NCBI GenBank assembly: GCA_963691705.1
Contig: OY829539.1
Location: 61,044,327 to 61,108,326, forward strand
DNA length: 64,000 bases
From: Viola odorata
Lineage: Eukaryota; Streptophyta; Magnoliopsida; Malpighiales; Violaceae
Direction of reading: 5' to 3'
The translations under genes were made by a program, and so were the position numbers. Numbering within the stretch: the first letter of the stretch is position 1; every line of letters starts with the position of its first letter. Below the pieces are notes generated by a model. That model ran no database searches, was not told the DNA's origin, and was given only the letters and a program-made list of their open reading frames with translations. Shown piece by piece: positions 1-11,802 of this stretch.

Positions 1-663
1 TTGATTAGGGCTAGGTCATGAGTCTGACAAACTGAGGGACTTTTAGCTCTAGATTTGTCTTTTCTTAGCTTCATGGGCGGTTTGAGTATGGCCCTCCCGC
101 ATTCGTGCCTGGAGGGATGGCAAACTGTCAAGACTACCTCATAAGTGGAAACGGGGGGTAGTTTCTCTAAAGAGAGAAGTAGGGGATATCCGAGGAATCT
201 GGTCCCCATGTCATTTCTATGACGTCTTGAACAGAATATCCTTGAGCTGATGACAATATGGTCCCGAATGCAACCTAAGAACGCCTTTGCTGAGAACCTT
301 TCTCCATCTGATTATTTGCGTTTATTTCACCCTTGTTCTATTTCACCCCTGTGCCGTTATTTCTACATCTGATATTGACTTGCTTTATTTTACCATTCGG
401 GACCTCAAATGTGACATTCGGGATCCCGGATACTGCCTTCTTAGATAGAAATTGTTAGCTCCCAAAATCTGCCTTGGCCAACGCGTTTGGTCAAGTAAAA
501 CCCCTCCGATTGTTACCCTTCGTGCTCTTCTCCCCCGAATACATTCGAGACTTTAGATCAGTTTCTCACAATCCCCGTGTTCGACCCTGACTACCACTGT
601 ACACTTTATCTCTTGTGCACGCATGTTTTCAGGCACTATAAATCTTCATTTGACTGACGATCA
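1..663 (+). mobile_element. Solo LTR of family A, 3' part (left arm)
   Basis: This is the 3' end of the LTR that is complete at 54529-56228. It ends in CTGACGATCA at 654-663 and is followed by GTGGG (664-668), the same 5 bp that flanks the other end of the mirror copy. The upstream part lies outside the window. It resembles the LTR at 34996-36682 but is clearly more diverged from it than the two arms are from each other. Confidence 0.85.
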
Positions 664-1118
664 GTGGGTCGTCCCCACACCCTGTCTGTTACGCTTATCT
701 CTCAAGATAGTTTTTATTTTGATGATTCATCCCCTTCAATAATTTTCCCCAACATATCATGCACGCATCTACTTTTCTGTACGAAGGTATGGACTGCGAG
801 GGCTACCCTCGCCCTGCCTGAGTTACTTTTCTGCACAAGGTACGGACTGCGAGTGCTACCCTCGCCGTGCCTGATTTACTTTTCTGCACAAGGTACGGAC
901 TGCGAGTGCTACCCTCGCCCTACCTGATTTACATTTCTGCATTTACTTTTCATCCCATTATCAGGGACAAGTCACTTACATTTCTGCATCCACTTTTCAT
1001 CCCATTATCAGGGAGTGCATTTACATTTTGTATCTTTTCAAACCATTGCTGGTTCGGGAGCAACCATCTTTACTGCTCATCAAAAATCTCGGTTACACCG
1101 AATTTTTGATAGGACAGT
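664..1118 (+). repeat. Hairpin minisatellite tract, 3' UTR of element D (left arm)
   Basis: About three tandem units of roughly 55-65 bp lie at 775-945. Each holds a core stem-loop (CGAG and CTCG around a GGTAGCA loop when read on the minus strand) inside an outer stem (AGGTA/TACCT). Two copies of a CATTTACTTTTCATCCCATTATCAGGGA-like unit follow at 935-1015. A separate hairpin with arms TCAAAAATCTCGG and CCGAATTTTTGA lies at about 1079-1109. The tract ends at a polypurine tract. No gene is visible. Confidence 0.75.
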
Positions 1119-1132
1119 AAAGAGAGGGCAAC
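1119..1132 (+). other. Polypurine tract of element D (left arm)
   Basis: AAAGAGAGGGCAAC lies immediately before TGTTGCTACCCG, the presumed start of a 3' LTR. The mirror copy reads AAAGAGGGGGCAAC. A purine-rich run directly before TG is the usual plus-strand primer site of LTR elements. Confidence 0.65.
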
Positions 1133-2544
1133 TGTTGCTACCCGATTTTGGATTTTAAACCTTTCGTCACCTCATATTCGTTTTTTTCTCTTCATTCGTC
1201 ATATTATTAACCTTATTTATATTTATTATTGACGTTTATTTACTATTTATCATTTTCATCGCATTTCCCGTCATTTCATATTTTTGTCGCATTTTAATGT
1301 TTTTTTTCGCTTGTATCCTAGAGCGAGCATTCCCGCCTATTTTTCATGTTTTACATCTTTTACTCGCATCATCTTGTCTGTTGCTTTTTATTTCATATTT
1401 TGGTATTTTTTATTCGAATTTTTCATCGGTTTTGAGCAAGCTTTCCCGTACCATCTGCTCGAACCGAATAAAATAAACATTCATCATCTTTCCCTCACAC
1501 CCGCTCCCATCACCAATTAATTCACTGCACCCTCGCCTCTCTGCCTAAAAACATAGCCATCTCCATTTTTCTTCACCTCCCTCGTCCAACTCCCATCACT
1601 CGTTATCTCTCCCTCTCCATTTTTCAAAAAGCCTACTTCCTCTCAACTTATCCATCCTCTCTCAGCAAATCTCCTCGAGCCTCACCCTCTCCATTTTCCA
1701 AGCCTACTATCTAACCATCATCATCATCATCTCTACTCCCTTATCCATCACTCAATCTCCATTTCTCCCTCTATAAATAGCCAAGAATTCCAACATGAAA
1801 GGGGGGATGAAGGCACCAATTCACACACACGCTGCAAAATTAAAACCAAGTACCCAACAAATTCCATTCAACCCATTGCAAAATTAAAATCAAGACACCC
1901 AATTTGAAAATTCCATCCTCCGCAAGACCAATACCGATTTAAAATTACCAACCAGCCATCGCCGCAGCCACGCCACAGCACCGCTGCTGCCCAACCAGCC
2001 ACGCCAAATCACCACCGCGGCTAACCCATCACAACCATCGTTGTTGCCACCACTCAATCGGCCACCCAATCAATCCCAACACCTCGCCGCATCCCGCAGC
2101 CACCACCGCATCACCCACCGCTGCATCCCGTAGCCACCACCGCATCACACACCGAAACAAATCCCGACCACACACCGCCGTTTCCACCGAAAATCAATCC
2201 AAAACCAATTACCTAACCAATCAATCCAAACAAGAAAAGAAAGAAGAAGAAAGAACAGGGGAGTAAAAGGAAGGACAGCATAGCTGTCGGGAAAAGAAAA
2301 GAAAAATAAAGAAAAGAGAAAGGAAAAAGGAGAGGAGTGTGCGTTTGAGAAAAGGGAAAGGAATAAAAGAAAAGGGAAAGAAAGCAACAGAGGGAGAGCT
2401 GGGCCGTGTCTGGCCCAGCTGGAGGAGAAGAGTGGGCTGCCTAGCAGCCTACGCAGTGAAGGAAAGGCCAGCCCAGCTGGGCCTTTTGGCCCACAACTAT
2501 AGGCCTTGGCCCACAACTATAGGTCTAGCCCAAGGTACGCTTAT
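1133..2544 (+). mobile_element. LTR of element D (3' LTR, end not resolved; left arm)
   Basis: The LTR starts TGTTGCTACCCG right after the polypurine tract. It contains a TATA box (TATAAATA, 1772-1779) and a long purine-rich stretch at about 2228-2400. Its distal end is unclear because it abuts family C LTR sequence in opposite orientation near 2545. Upstream is the hairpin-rich 3' UTR. I assign it to the Tat/Athila group of Ty3/gypsy elements only by layout. No protein-coding part of D is in the window. Confidence 0.6.
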
Positions 2545-3495
2545 GGGTCATACACACAGGCCCGTGAAGTAGAGAGAAGACACGTCTAGGGCTAGACACT
2601 GAGAAGTCTGCCCTAACCGGTTTCTTGCCCTAGCCAGATTGGACCAAACGACATGGTGACTCTGTACCAGGTGCCTACTCTATTCCATGGAAATGACAAT
2701 ATTCATGAGAAACATGCAAATAGATGATCAAACTACCAACAAATCTCACACGAAATGACAATAAAATGGCAAGAAAGCGGATACAACAATGAACACGTTT
2801 TAAGAACACTTTGACCTCCCAACTATCCTCTTGCAATCCTTAAAACACCCCTGCCAAGACTAAGAGATTTAGCCACTCATGCTGGAAATCATGCACAAGA
2901 TAGATGGAGAAAGCAACATAAACAGAGAAGAGGTGCAGATGAAAACGAAAATCTGGATTAAAAACTAATTGGAGCTTGGGGCTCCAATTTCTGGAAAAAT
3001 AAAGGAAGAACAGATCCCAATGATAGAGAGGTGGCTACAATGATTGAAAACCCTCAAAAGATAGAAAATATACTAAAGAGTAGCCTCCCCTTTTTAACCT
3101 AAAGTTAAGGTTCTATATATAGCCTAACAACCCCACTAGGGGACAAAATGGCAGGGAGGAATATTCTATGCTGAGCTGGACGATTTGCACATGGAATCCC
3201 GCTAGAATCTTTTTAGCATCTTTGGTCAAGCGTCATCTGAAAAGAAACATCCACGTGCTTCGTCTAGGCCTAGACATAAGATCTCGTCTAGGTCCCGACG
3301 GTAGGTCTCGACAACAAAACGGCATCTAGGGTTCGACGATGAAGAAATGGCAAAAATGCATCCAAATGGCGCGCTTTTCAGTAAGTTTCTCCCTTTAGTC
3401 CAAATCTACAAAGTGGTTGGAAAACAAGCCAAATTAGTAGTATCAAGTGTGAAATTAGACCTAAAAGAGGGAAAAACATGCATAAAAAGGCATCA
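2545..3495 (-). mobile_element. Truncated LTR of family C, Athila-like (left arm)
   Basis: Read on the minus strand it starts TGATGCCTTTTTATGCATG at 3495 and follows the same order of motifs as LTR A: a leader with CAG, a TATA-like TATATAG segment, a 'gagtggctaaatctcttag' block, and a 'cttcacgggcctg..tatg' block. It stops where LTR A would continue for another 550 bp or so, so it is 3'-truncated. The inner boundary with LTR D is approximate. Confidence 0.6.
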
Positions 3496-6283
3496 TATTA
3501 ATTGTCGTAATAGGTATTAGTCATGAAACTATTATCACTATTATAAATAAATAAACTATTCTAATTTTAAAATATTTTTTTATTAGATTAGGATAATATT
3601 TTTTCATACTTTTATATATGACTCATGTGCACATTTTTTTTTGATAGACAGGTAGGATCCAGACTTGTGTCATTTAATTTTTATTTTTAATTTAAAGATT
3701 CAAAAGGTTACTTATTGTAATGATCTCAAGGTTAATTTAACTTTAACGTTCGAATGACTTTAATTTTACAATAAATATTTATTTAATATATTTTATGTAT
3801 CTATCATATGTTATCTTGATTACGTAGATCATGTGTTCCATCCATGATATAACCAATTTTGTTTTTAAAAAAATCTTATTACTTTACCTAGCACATATTT
3901 TAGGGTAAACTACATAATTTTTTTTATAGTTTTAAAAATCTTTCACTTCAGACACAGTAGTTTTAAGACTTACATTAGAAACCCTATAATATCCTAAAAA
4001 GTTTTAATATAAACATTACACGTAGTTAAAAAATAAAAATAAATGGTAAAAAGTTTTAAAAAACTTATAAATATTGGAGGAAAATGTATAACCATAACTA
4101 TTTGATAATTAAATTATAAAATATTAATTTTCAGTATCCCTTTTTAATTATCTAACTTAATCCTTTTATATTGTTAAAACTCATTAATCAACTTTTTTCA
4201 TTGAATTAATTTTAGGAAAAGTTATAAATTCATTTTTTTATTTATCACTTATAGTTATTTTATGATTTTCTTAACTTTAAAAATAATTTAATTTTGAAAA
4301 AATAAACCATGTACTACCTTCAAATTATAGTTAAATAATTAAAATAAAATAAATACTATTTACCCATGTAGAAAATATTTTACGTACAATATATAATATT
4401 TCTTTCATAAAAATAAAAAATGTAAATTATTTTGATAATATATGGATAATATTGTCAATACTTGTAAATAACTTCTCAATTATTCTCATAAATATTGTTC
4501 TATATTTTACCATATAATTTATGTTAGAAAAAATATAAATACTTCCATTTATTTGTCACTTTTATCTAGTTTATATTTCTTTAGCATTCTTAAAATCAAT
4601 CTCTTTACTAAATTAAAATAAAAAAATAAAAATAAATAAAAAATATTAACTCGAATAAAAAATATTATTTTTAAAATAATATAATAATACTTACAATAAT
4701 TTACATTTAAAAATAGATCAAGATATATTTTTTTATATTTAACATATAATTTACATTTACAAATAGATTAACTTATATTTTACTCATTGTAACTGTTTTC
4801 GAATTCCATATTTTTAAGGATATTTCTCACATTGTAGCCCCACCAGTACATTACATATATTGATCTCCCACAACCTATTTGAATATAGTGAGGAACATGT
4901 TGGTAATCAACCAAGAAAATATTTTTATCTCTCATGCCAATTTCACAAAAAATGATAAATTTTAAAAATATAAAAAAGTAAAAGTTCACAAAAATAATTT
5001 CATAAGAAGATAGTTTCGGTATTTAACATATTTGGGTTATTCAATAAATTATCTTTCTCTTTTGTATTTTAGCATTTCAATTATTAAGTTATTTAATTAA
5101 ATATTTTTGTTAATTATAATTTAATATTATGATGTGAATATTTCGTAATAGAAAATCACCTTCTTTCATTTTTCATACTATAAAATAAATTAAAATAAAT
5201 TTAAAGTCTAAATAATTAATTTAATATACACTCATTATTTATAACTTTAATATTAAGTCATTTTATAAAAAAAGATATAGTTTATACAAATATAATTTAT
5301 TTTTGCTAACTTTCTTAACTCACAATACTGAGTATATTTTTCTATGATAAATTATTTACTAATTTCAAATTCTTACTAAAAGTAACTTATATAATAATAC
5401 TTTATTAATTGAAAAATAAAAGTGCATTACTTAATTGAAAAAATAATTTATAAGTTTACTATTATTATTATTAGTGTTATTTTAAAATATTATTATAAGC
5501 TACTCCCATGTAATTTTTTAAGAGATTAACGAATGCAGCAAACTCGAATTTATTTCCACTTTTACCATATAGAAAATATATAATATTTTTTATTTTAAAG
5601 TTTGTGTTGTTGTTTAGCTTGAAATTGAAAACATCATCTAGTTTTTATCTAAAAAAAATATAAAAATCTCAAAAAAATGCATTTACATAATTATTAAAAA
5701 TATATTCAATTTTTTTATTTTGTAACATTATATTTATTTATTATATAATAATAATAATTTATTAAGCTTATTGATTAAAACATTAAATATATTTTTAGGT
5801 AAACTATATAAAGAAACCCTAAAGTTTACAAAATCTCCCACTTTGAACCCAATAGTCTTGAAATTTGCAATATAAGCATGCAAATGAGTTGCAATTTTGG
5901 TTGAACCATCATATCATTTTTCTGATTTACCTTATAACAAAGGTGGAACCTGCCATCTAACTTAAATTAGTTATTTGCTATTTTCATGCTTTGAACATCT
6001 TTCGTTAAATGATAACATCATTCTACCAGATTTCTAGGTTATTGTTTCCTGGTTTCTTTTCGAATAATCCTGAATATCATGTAATGAAAAATATCCTAAG
6101 CAAGAAACGATTTATTTCCAAACCTTTTATTTTAGATCCAAATGTAGTTTTTAGCCACGAGAACATGTGGAGTCAAACAAGGACTAAAAGTTATAATCAA
6201 TTCACTTATAAATTAAATATTTAAAACTACATCAATTTGTAGATCCAGCTTTGAACCAATAACAATTGTTTTAATTCTATGGT
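3496..6283. other. AT-rich intergenic spacer (left arm)
   Basis: The stretch is strongly AT-rich with many homopolymer A/T runs. I see no gene. A less AT-rich patch at about 4780-4950 can be read on the minus strand as roughly 69 codons with an ordinary-looking composition. I do not recognise it and cannot show that it is expressed. Confidence 0.8.
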
Positions 6284-6460
6284 TGATATGGTGTTTATAT
6301 GCATGTTTTCCTTATTGATTTTAGTCCCATTTTGAGCATGATACTTCTCATTTGCTCCTGTTTTCACCTTATTTGCAGAATTAGACTAAAGATGAGGAAT
6401 TCGTGGAATTGTTAGCTTTTTGGAGGATTTTCTGCACATTTCCATCGAGACCTATTTATT
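6284..6460 (+). mobile_element. LTR 5'-end fragment, Athila-like (left arm)
   Basis: TGATATGGTGTTTATATGCATG followed by a T-rich leader and TTTGCAGAATTAGACTAAAG matches the order at the start of LTRs A and C (TGAT..TTTATGCATG .. GCAGAT..). Only about 180 bp remain, set in AT-rich DNA. Confidence 0.5.
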
Positions 6461-6949
6461 TACTAAAAAAAAAATATTTTGTCATATAATTGTTTAAAAA
6501 TTTCTAATATTTTCCTTACACTTTTAGATTTTATGTAAAAAAATTATATTTATCCCTCAAAATTTAATTAAAATTTAGTAATTAATAATTTAAAAATTTC
6601 CTAAACTTGTTTTATTAACTTTTATAATTTTTTAACAATATTTTGTAAATATTCTATATATGTCAATTCTTATATTAGAAAATAAAATAATAAATAAAAA
6701 TATAATTCAATTATTCTATATAGCACCATGTAGCTTTAAAAAATTAGCTTAATTTCCCCTTTAACTTCGTCCCCTACCATGGCTCCGACCCTGAGCGTAT
6801 AGTATATAGAGTATTGGTAATATTTATTCCAAAACTATAATTTCCAACTATGGTCAGGCCCGGAATATTGCAATATTACCTCCCACAGTACCTTATCAAT
6901 TAAAGGTCCAAAACTAATAAAAGGGAGCAGAGACTATCTAGATTCCAAT

Positions 6950-7256
6950 ACCTAACCAATCAGACCAAAAACAATAACCCGAAATTACTATATGTTTCAA
7001 AAGATAAAAAAAATGGGATAAAGTTCTCTCCTTTTGTTGATTACTGAAATTTAATTCGTTTTAGTTTTTGCACACCTTTGAAGTTGGGCTCAGCAGCTGC
7101 GTTCTTGTGCATCTTGGCCTCACATTCCAATTTGCCAAACACATTTGGCAGCCGAGCCCCGCGTCACACTTCCTGTTTGCTATACATGTTTGTCCCACCT
7201 GATCACAACAATTCCATCAGTAACATTGAGATGGATGAGTACGAAAAATGTATAAA
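6950..7256 (-). repeat. Inverted partial copy of PI-PLC exon 2 and flanking introns (left arm)
   Basis: This segment is a near-identical reverse complement of 7935-8240: the end of intron 1, all of exon 2 and intron 2 of the adjacent gene. One visible difference lies in the ATAGAAAACAGG stretch (GCAAAC here). The arms are about 305 bp with a spacer of about 680 bp that contains the promoter and exon 1. A transcript across both arms would fold into a long hairpin. Confidence 0.9.
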
Positions 7257-7726
7257 AGAGACCTTTTTTGATAATTAAATACGGAGAGTATTTCTCAAAT
7301 TGTTCACGAGTGAACCTTGTCTTTAATTGAGTTAGAATATTCGATTAAAATCACAAGTAAAATTAGAAAGTTCAACCCCACTTGTTTGTCACTTGTTCGT
7401 TTGCCCTAGATTGATATCCATAAGGGATATAGGTCTATTGACTCGACCAAGGAACCTCCATTGCTCGAACTAGGTTGGCTAGTGCTAAGCGACTAGCAAG
7501 TCTACGTTGTCAAGGTGAGTCCTATCTTATATCCGCATCGAAAACTAGATCAGAATTACGTGCTACGACCCCTAGGCAACTAGGATCGTATCACAACTCC
7601 ATGTAAACCATGCGCACTGTTCATGCACCATCCATCCATCCATGAGATCCATGTGCATTGTCCATGTGCCCATCCACCATGTGGGAATTTTGACATTTTG
7701 GTATTAATTCATACCAAACATTCATC

Positions 7727-7734
7727 TATAAATA
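7727..7734 (+). promoter_or_regulatory. TATA box of the PI-PLC X gene (left arm)
   Basis: TATAAATA lies 106 bp before the start codon at 7840, which leaves a 5' UTR of about 75-80 bp. The region between this box and the inverted exon copy (7257-7726) holds the promoter and no other gene. Confidence 0.6.
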
Positions 7735-7839
7735 GAAGGCTTGGAAGCCATCCGAGAGCAATTCAATTGCAACCAAGGCAATTGAGAGAGTGCAAAGAAT
7801 TGTAATTCTTTGGTGAGTAGAAAATAATTACAACCTAAA

Positions 7840-10325
7840 ATGACAACCATCTCTTTCTTCATCTTCATCTTTATTTCAACTTTCCTCCTCAGTTCCTCCT
7901 CTGCTCTAAAGGTGGGTCCTTTTTCTTTTCTGTTTTTATACATTTTTCTTACTCATCCATCTCAATGTTACTGATGGAATTGTTGTGACCAGGTGGGACA
8001 AACATGTATAGAAAACAGGAAGTGTGACGCGGGGCTCGGCTGCCAAATGTGTTTGGCAAATTGGAATGTGAGGCCAAGATGCACAAGAACGCAGCTGCTG
8101 AGCCCAACTTCAAAGGTGTGCAAAAACTGAAACGAATTAAATTTCAGTAATCAACAAAAGGAGAGAACTTTATCCCATTTTTTTAATCTTTTGAAACATA
8201 TAGTAATTTCGGGTTCTTGTTTTTGGTCTGATTGATTAGGTAAAGGGGTTGCCTTTCAATAGGTACTCATGGCTCACAACCCATAATTCATATGCGAAAA
8301 TTGGTGTCATATCAAAAAGGTACAAATGGTTCTTTGTTATTGCTCCCACTAATCAGGAGGATTCGGTTGCAAGCCAGCTAAATGTATGTTCTCTAGTCCA
8401 TTCTCTTTCTTTTCTTTTGTTTTTACTTTTTTACAGCAAACATAAAAGCGTGTAATTCTAAACAAATGAGCTAAAAAGTGAGATCTGAAAGTGAAAAGTT
8501 TCGCAATTGAAACAGGAAAGTTGAAACTTTTTGATAACATTTTGTGTGCAGCAAGCACAGTAGTGTATAGTTTTCTTGTAAGCAACCAAAAGTTTCATTA
8601 AATTAACCAATAACCTAGACCAAACTTTTTGATGTCTTTGTCTAAAATTTTAATGCAGATAATCGCCAACATGATTATAGAAAAAATGGGGGAATTTAAT
8701 GTTTGGCCTAAAGTAATTACAGATTATTTTCCTACTTTATTCGGTCTTCCATGGCATGCTTAGGTGTGTTTGGGAGTTGGACACTGATCATTATTTCTGT
8801 TACTATTTTAAAATGTGTGATTTTGTTTGCATGATATCCACATTTATACTTGAATAATTAAGTTGGTAAGTGATTGGAAAATTCCCAACCACGCTTAATC
8901 TATTGTAACTAAAATCAGTGACATACATGTTAGATAATTTAAAACAAGTGGATACAAAAAAAAGATTGAAGATGTGAATTCGTAAGAAAATGAGACAACA
9001 AGTTCATATCTCTTATCTGTTCATATCTGTTTTACTTCATTAGATCATTTGTTTAAGTAATGCATGTTTGCTGTTTGGCCTTTTTACTAACTTGTTTATC
9101 AATTTTGGTATTTAATTAGTTCTTTAGTTGTCATTCTTTTTGTTTGTCTCTTTCTTGTTAGGCTTTATTCAGAAAATGGTTTTGTATTGCAGAATGGTGT
9201 CAGAGGTTTGATGCTAGACATGTATGACTATCTGAATGACATTTGGTTGTGTCACTCTTACGGAGGAAAATGTCACGAGTTCACAGCTTTCGTAAGTTTA
9301 GATCCAACGTTTGTCTTGTTTCCTTAAAAAGAATCTTATGCGCGCAGACTATAACTAATTTGTTTATCTGGTTTTGAATGGTAGACACCAGCAGTCAATG
9401 TTCTGAAACAGGTTAGTGTGTTTCTAGAAGAAAATCCATCAGAAATCGTCACCATTTTCATCGAGGACTATGTTTCGTCCCCAAATGGCCTAACTAATGT
9501 GTTTGATGCTGCTGGCTTGAGAAAATTCTGGTTTCCTGCATCAAGGATGCCGAAAAACGGTGGAGATTGGCCAACAGTTGATGATATGGTTCAGAAGAAC
9601 CAGAGGTTGGTGGTGTTTACTTCAAAGTCATCTAAGGAGGCTTCTGAAGGAATTGCTCATCAGTGGAGATATGTTGTAGAAAATCAATGTGAGTGGACTG
9701 TGGAGATTTCTATTTTTTTTCCTGAATAATGAGAAATTATTTTATTGATGAATGTTGGAAATTTTCCAGATGGGAATGGTGGAATGGAAAAGGGTTCGTG
9801 TCCGAATCGCGGAGAATCATTTGCCATGACTACAACAAGTAGGTCACTGGTTTTGGTGAACCATTTTCCTAACGCTCCAAATATCCTTGGAGCTTGCAAG
9901 GACAATTCTGCTCAATTGATCGACGCGATGAATACGTGTTATCAAGCATCCGGTAATCGATGGCCTAATTTCATCGCTGTTGATTTTTACAAGGTATAGA
10001 ATGACACCCTTATGCCATTTTAAGTAGTTCCATAAAAGTTCTCTATAACAAATCAAATTCAGAACATGAATGACCAATTTACGAACATTGCAGAGGAGCG
10101 ATGGCGGGGGAGCACCAGCTGCAGTGGATATTGCAAATGGCCATCTTGTTTGCGGGTGCGGAGATATCGCATTGTGCAAGGTATTATTCTTCAACATCCA
10201 CTTCAATCTAGAGGGATGCATTTTAACGTTAAATGAGAGGAAATGGTCATTATTAACATTTTTATCTTCTTTGTTTCTTATTTGTGTAGTCTAATATGAC
10301 CTTTGGAGCATGCAACATACCTTAG
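7840..10325 (+). CDS. PI-PLC X domain-containing secreted protein (left arm)
   Basis: Eight exons with GT..AG junctions: 7840-7911, 7993-8115, 8240-8383, 9193-9291, 9385-9688, 9770-9993, 10094-10180, 10290-10325, giving 362 codons plus stop. Exon 1 is a signal peptide ([18 protein letters not shown]). Exon 2 is a Cys-rich module ([14 protein letters not shown]). The X-type catalytic domain follows, with the expected His residues in WLTTHNSY (H80) and IWLCHS (H134), then [10 protein letters not shown] and [11 protein letters not shown]. The family resembles Arabidopsis At5g67130-type proteins, normally GPI-anchored at the cell surface; substrate and activity of plant members are uncertain. The stop TAG at 10323-10325 comes 44 codons before the expected end: the same frame continues as a Ser/Gly linker and hydrophobic tail typical of a GPI signal. 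The encoded protein would therefore be secreted but unanchored. The family assignment is secure; exon ends are inferred. Confidence 0.88.
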
Positions 10326-10460
10326 CTTGGTAATGCACCAGGCCTTGGTGGCTCTTCTGCTCGCGAATCGAACTCTGCGTATTCGAGTAGCAGATCAATT
10401 CAACTGAAGTGGCTTCTTGGAGCAACATTGCTGTCATTTTTACTGTGTATTAGAACATAA
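10326..10460 (+). pseudogene. Untranslated GPI-anchor signal remnant of the PI-PLC X gene (left arm)
   Basis: In frame after the TAG of the PLC gene, 44 codons encode a Gly/Ser-rich linker (LGNAPGLGGSSARESNSAYS) and a hydrophobic end (WLLGATLLSFLLCIRT) before TAA at 10458-10460. The organisation matches the C-terminal GPI-attachment signals of this family, so this is probably former coding sequence cut off by a nonsense change. Confidence 0.75.
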
Positions 10461-11802
10461 AATTCAGAATAAGAAAAAAAGTATATTTTTAATACAAAAA
10501 CAGCTCACTTGTAATACTTCTCATTAATAAATTACCATAGTCAATAAAATGAAACGGTAAGTTTTTCTTTGCTTAAGGCATAACAGTCATTTTCACTCCA
10601 ATATTGGTCCATTTTTCTCAATTGAGTCCCTGTAAGCAAAGTGCCTGAATTTCACTATGGCAAACATGTTCAAGTTAATTATAAAAACTCCGGTAGGAAT
10701 AGTTTGGATGGGTTGGGCTAACTGGGCTGGGTCTGGTCTTTAGATTAGTGGGCCCAATTCGCTTTCAATCTAACAAATTCGAGGTCATGTGTGACGCATT
10801 GTTCGACCAGAAAACGACAGGTCGTTTGAGGGTAATTTTGACAAAACATAAATAAAGTGGACTCAGATGCTAATGGCGTCAATTAAAAAAGGACAGCGTT
10901 TTTGAGCTAAAACGTCAAATATTTATGGACGGAGGGAGTACAAAATTTGATTATAAAACTTTGAAGAAATAAATAAAATATAATTTCAATTTCCAATTCT
11001 GAAATTAGATCAAAAATTGGTTATATTATTAATTAGTTACGAACTCATAATTTACTATTCTTTTTTTCTTTTCCAATATTATTTCAACATTATTATCCTG
11101 ATAATAATAAAATTAAAAATAAAAATTTATTCTAAAAAACAAGTATGAAAAAAATAGAAATTGACACATGGAAATATTGGAAACTTGCCACAGGCTCCAA
11201 AACTAAAATAATTGGATATTGGGATCCCTTCCACTATTAAGGAAGCTGAAATGGTTGTTTGAGGTACCTTTTTTCCTATCAAAGTGTCTATGAAAATGTA
11301 AAGTGTGTATGTTCGAAAGGAAGGCCAGTGTTTTTTTTATGTTTTTTAGGAAATTGTAAAACTTTGAGGGTTTAGGCAAATTGGTGGTGTTTTGTTGTTA
11401 AAAATATTATGGGTTAATAGAAAAACATTTATTCCATTCCAACTTGGTGGTGTTCTTTTTTTTCAATGATTTAAAAGATATCATGTCATTGCAATCGCCA
11501 TTGTTTATTAGTATATTTTAGAGATATGCCAACCACTATACTGCTGTGAATTTTGAGCTCCTTTGATTTACAGAGAGGTATTTGGCAGTTGGTAACGAAC
11601 CGTTGACATGATGATGATGCAATGGAAGCTTTCTAGGACCAACTCTTCCAGCTCTTCAGAACATCCAACCTGCAGCCCTAACAAAAGATGGTCTGGACAC
11701 TCGAGTCGATGTCAAATCCTGATTTCCCAAAGGATTTGCTTTCTTCAACAATTCAGTCGCTATAAGAGATGGCAGCCGGCAAGTTTTTCCCACGTACATT
11801 GC
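10461..11802. other. Intergenic region between the converging PI-PLC and endonuclease V genes (left arm)
   Basis: The 3' ends of the two convergent genes face each other here. A MITE remnant lies at about 10860-10945. The rest is AT-rich with T-runs. No gene is visible. Confidence 0.7.
10860..10945. mobile_element. Stowaway-like MITE remnant (left arm)
   Basis: The end GGACGGAGGGAGTAC at 10929-10943 is the typical terminal repeat of Stowaway-type MITEs, next to TCAAATATTTATG. The opposite terminus is not found, so this is a remnant. The right arm has one change in the terminus (GTACTCTCTCCGTCC). Confidence 0.55.

Noticed and set aside
2145..2572. ORFs in the purine-rich part of LTR D
   Set aside because: Low-complexity Lys/Glu or Phe/Ser strings from a purine/pyrimidine run; no protein family.
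2651..2672. TGGTGACTCTG after CGACA, like a tRNA-primer binding site following an LTR end
   Set aside because: It lies inside a segment that aligns, on the opposite strand, with the middle of LTR A, so it belongs to LTR C and not to a primer site of element D.
4780..4989. 69-codon ORF in AT-rich DNA with an ordinary-looking protein
   Set aside because: No family recognised, no splice or promoter context, and it starts inside a homopolymer-rich region. Kept only as a note in the spacer entry.
7078..7278. ORF antisense to PI-PLC exon 2
   Set aside because: It is the complementary strand of a duplicated coding exon, not a separate gene.
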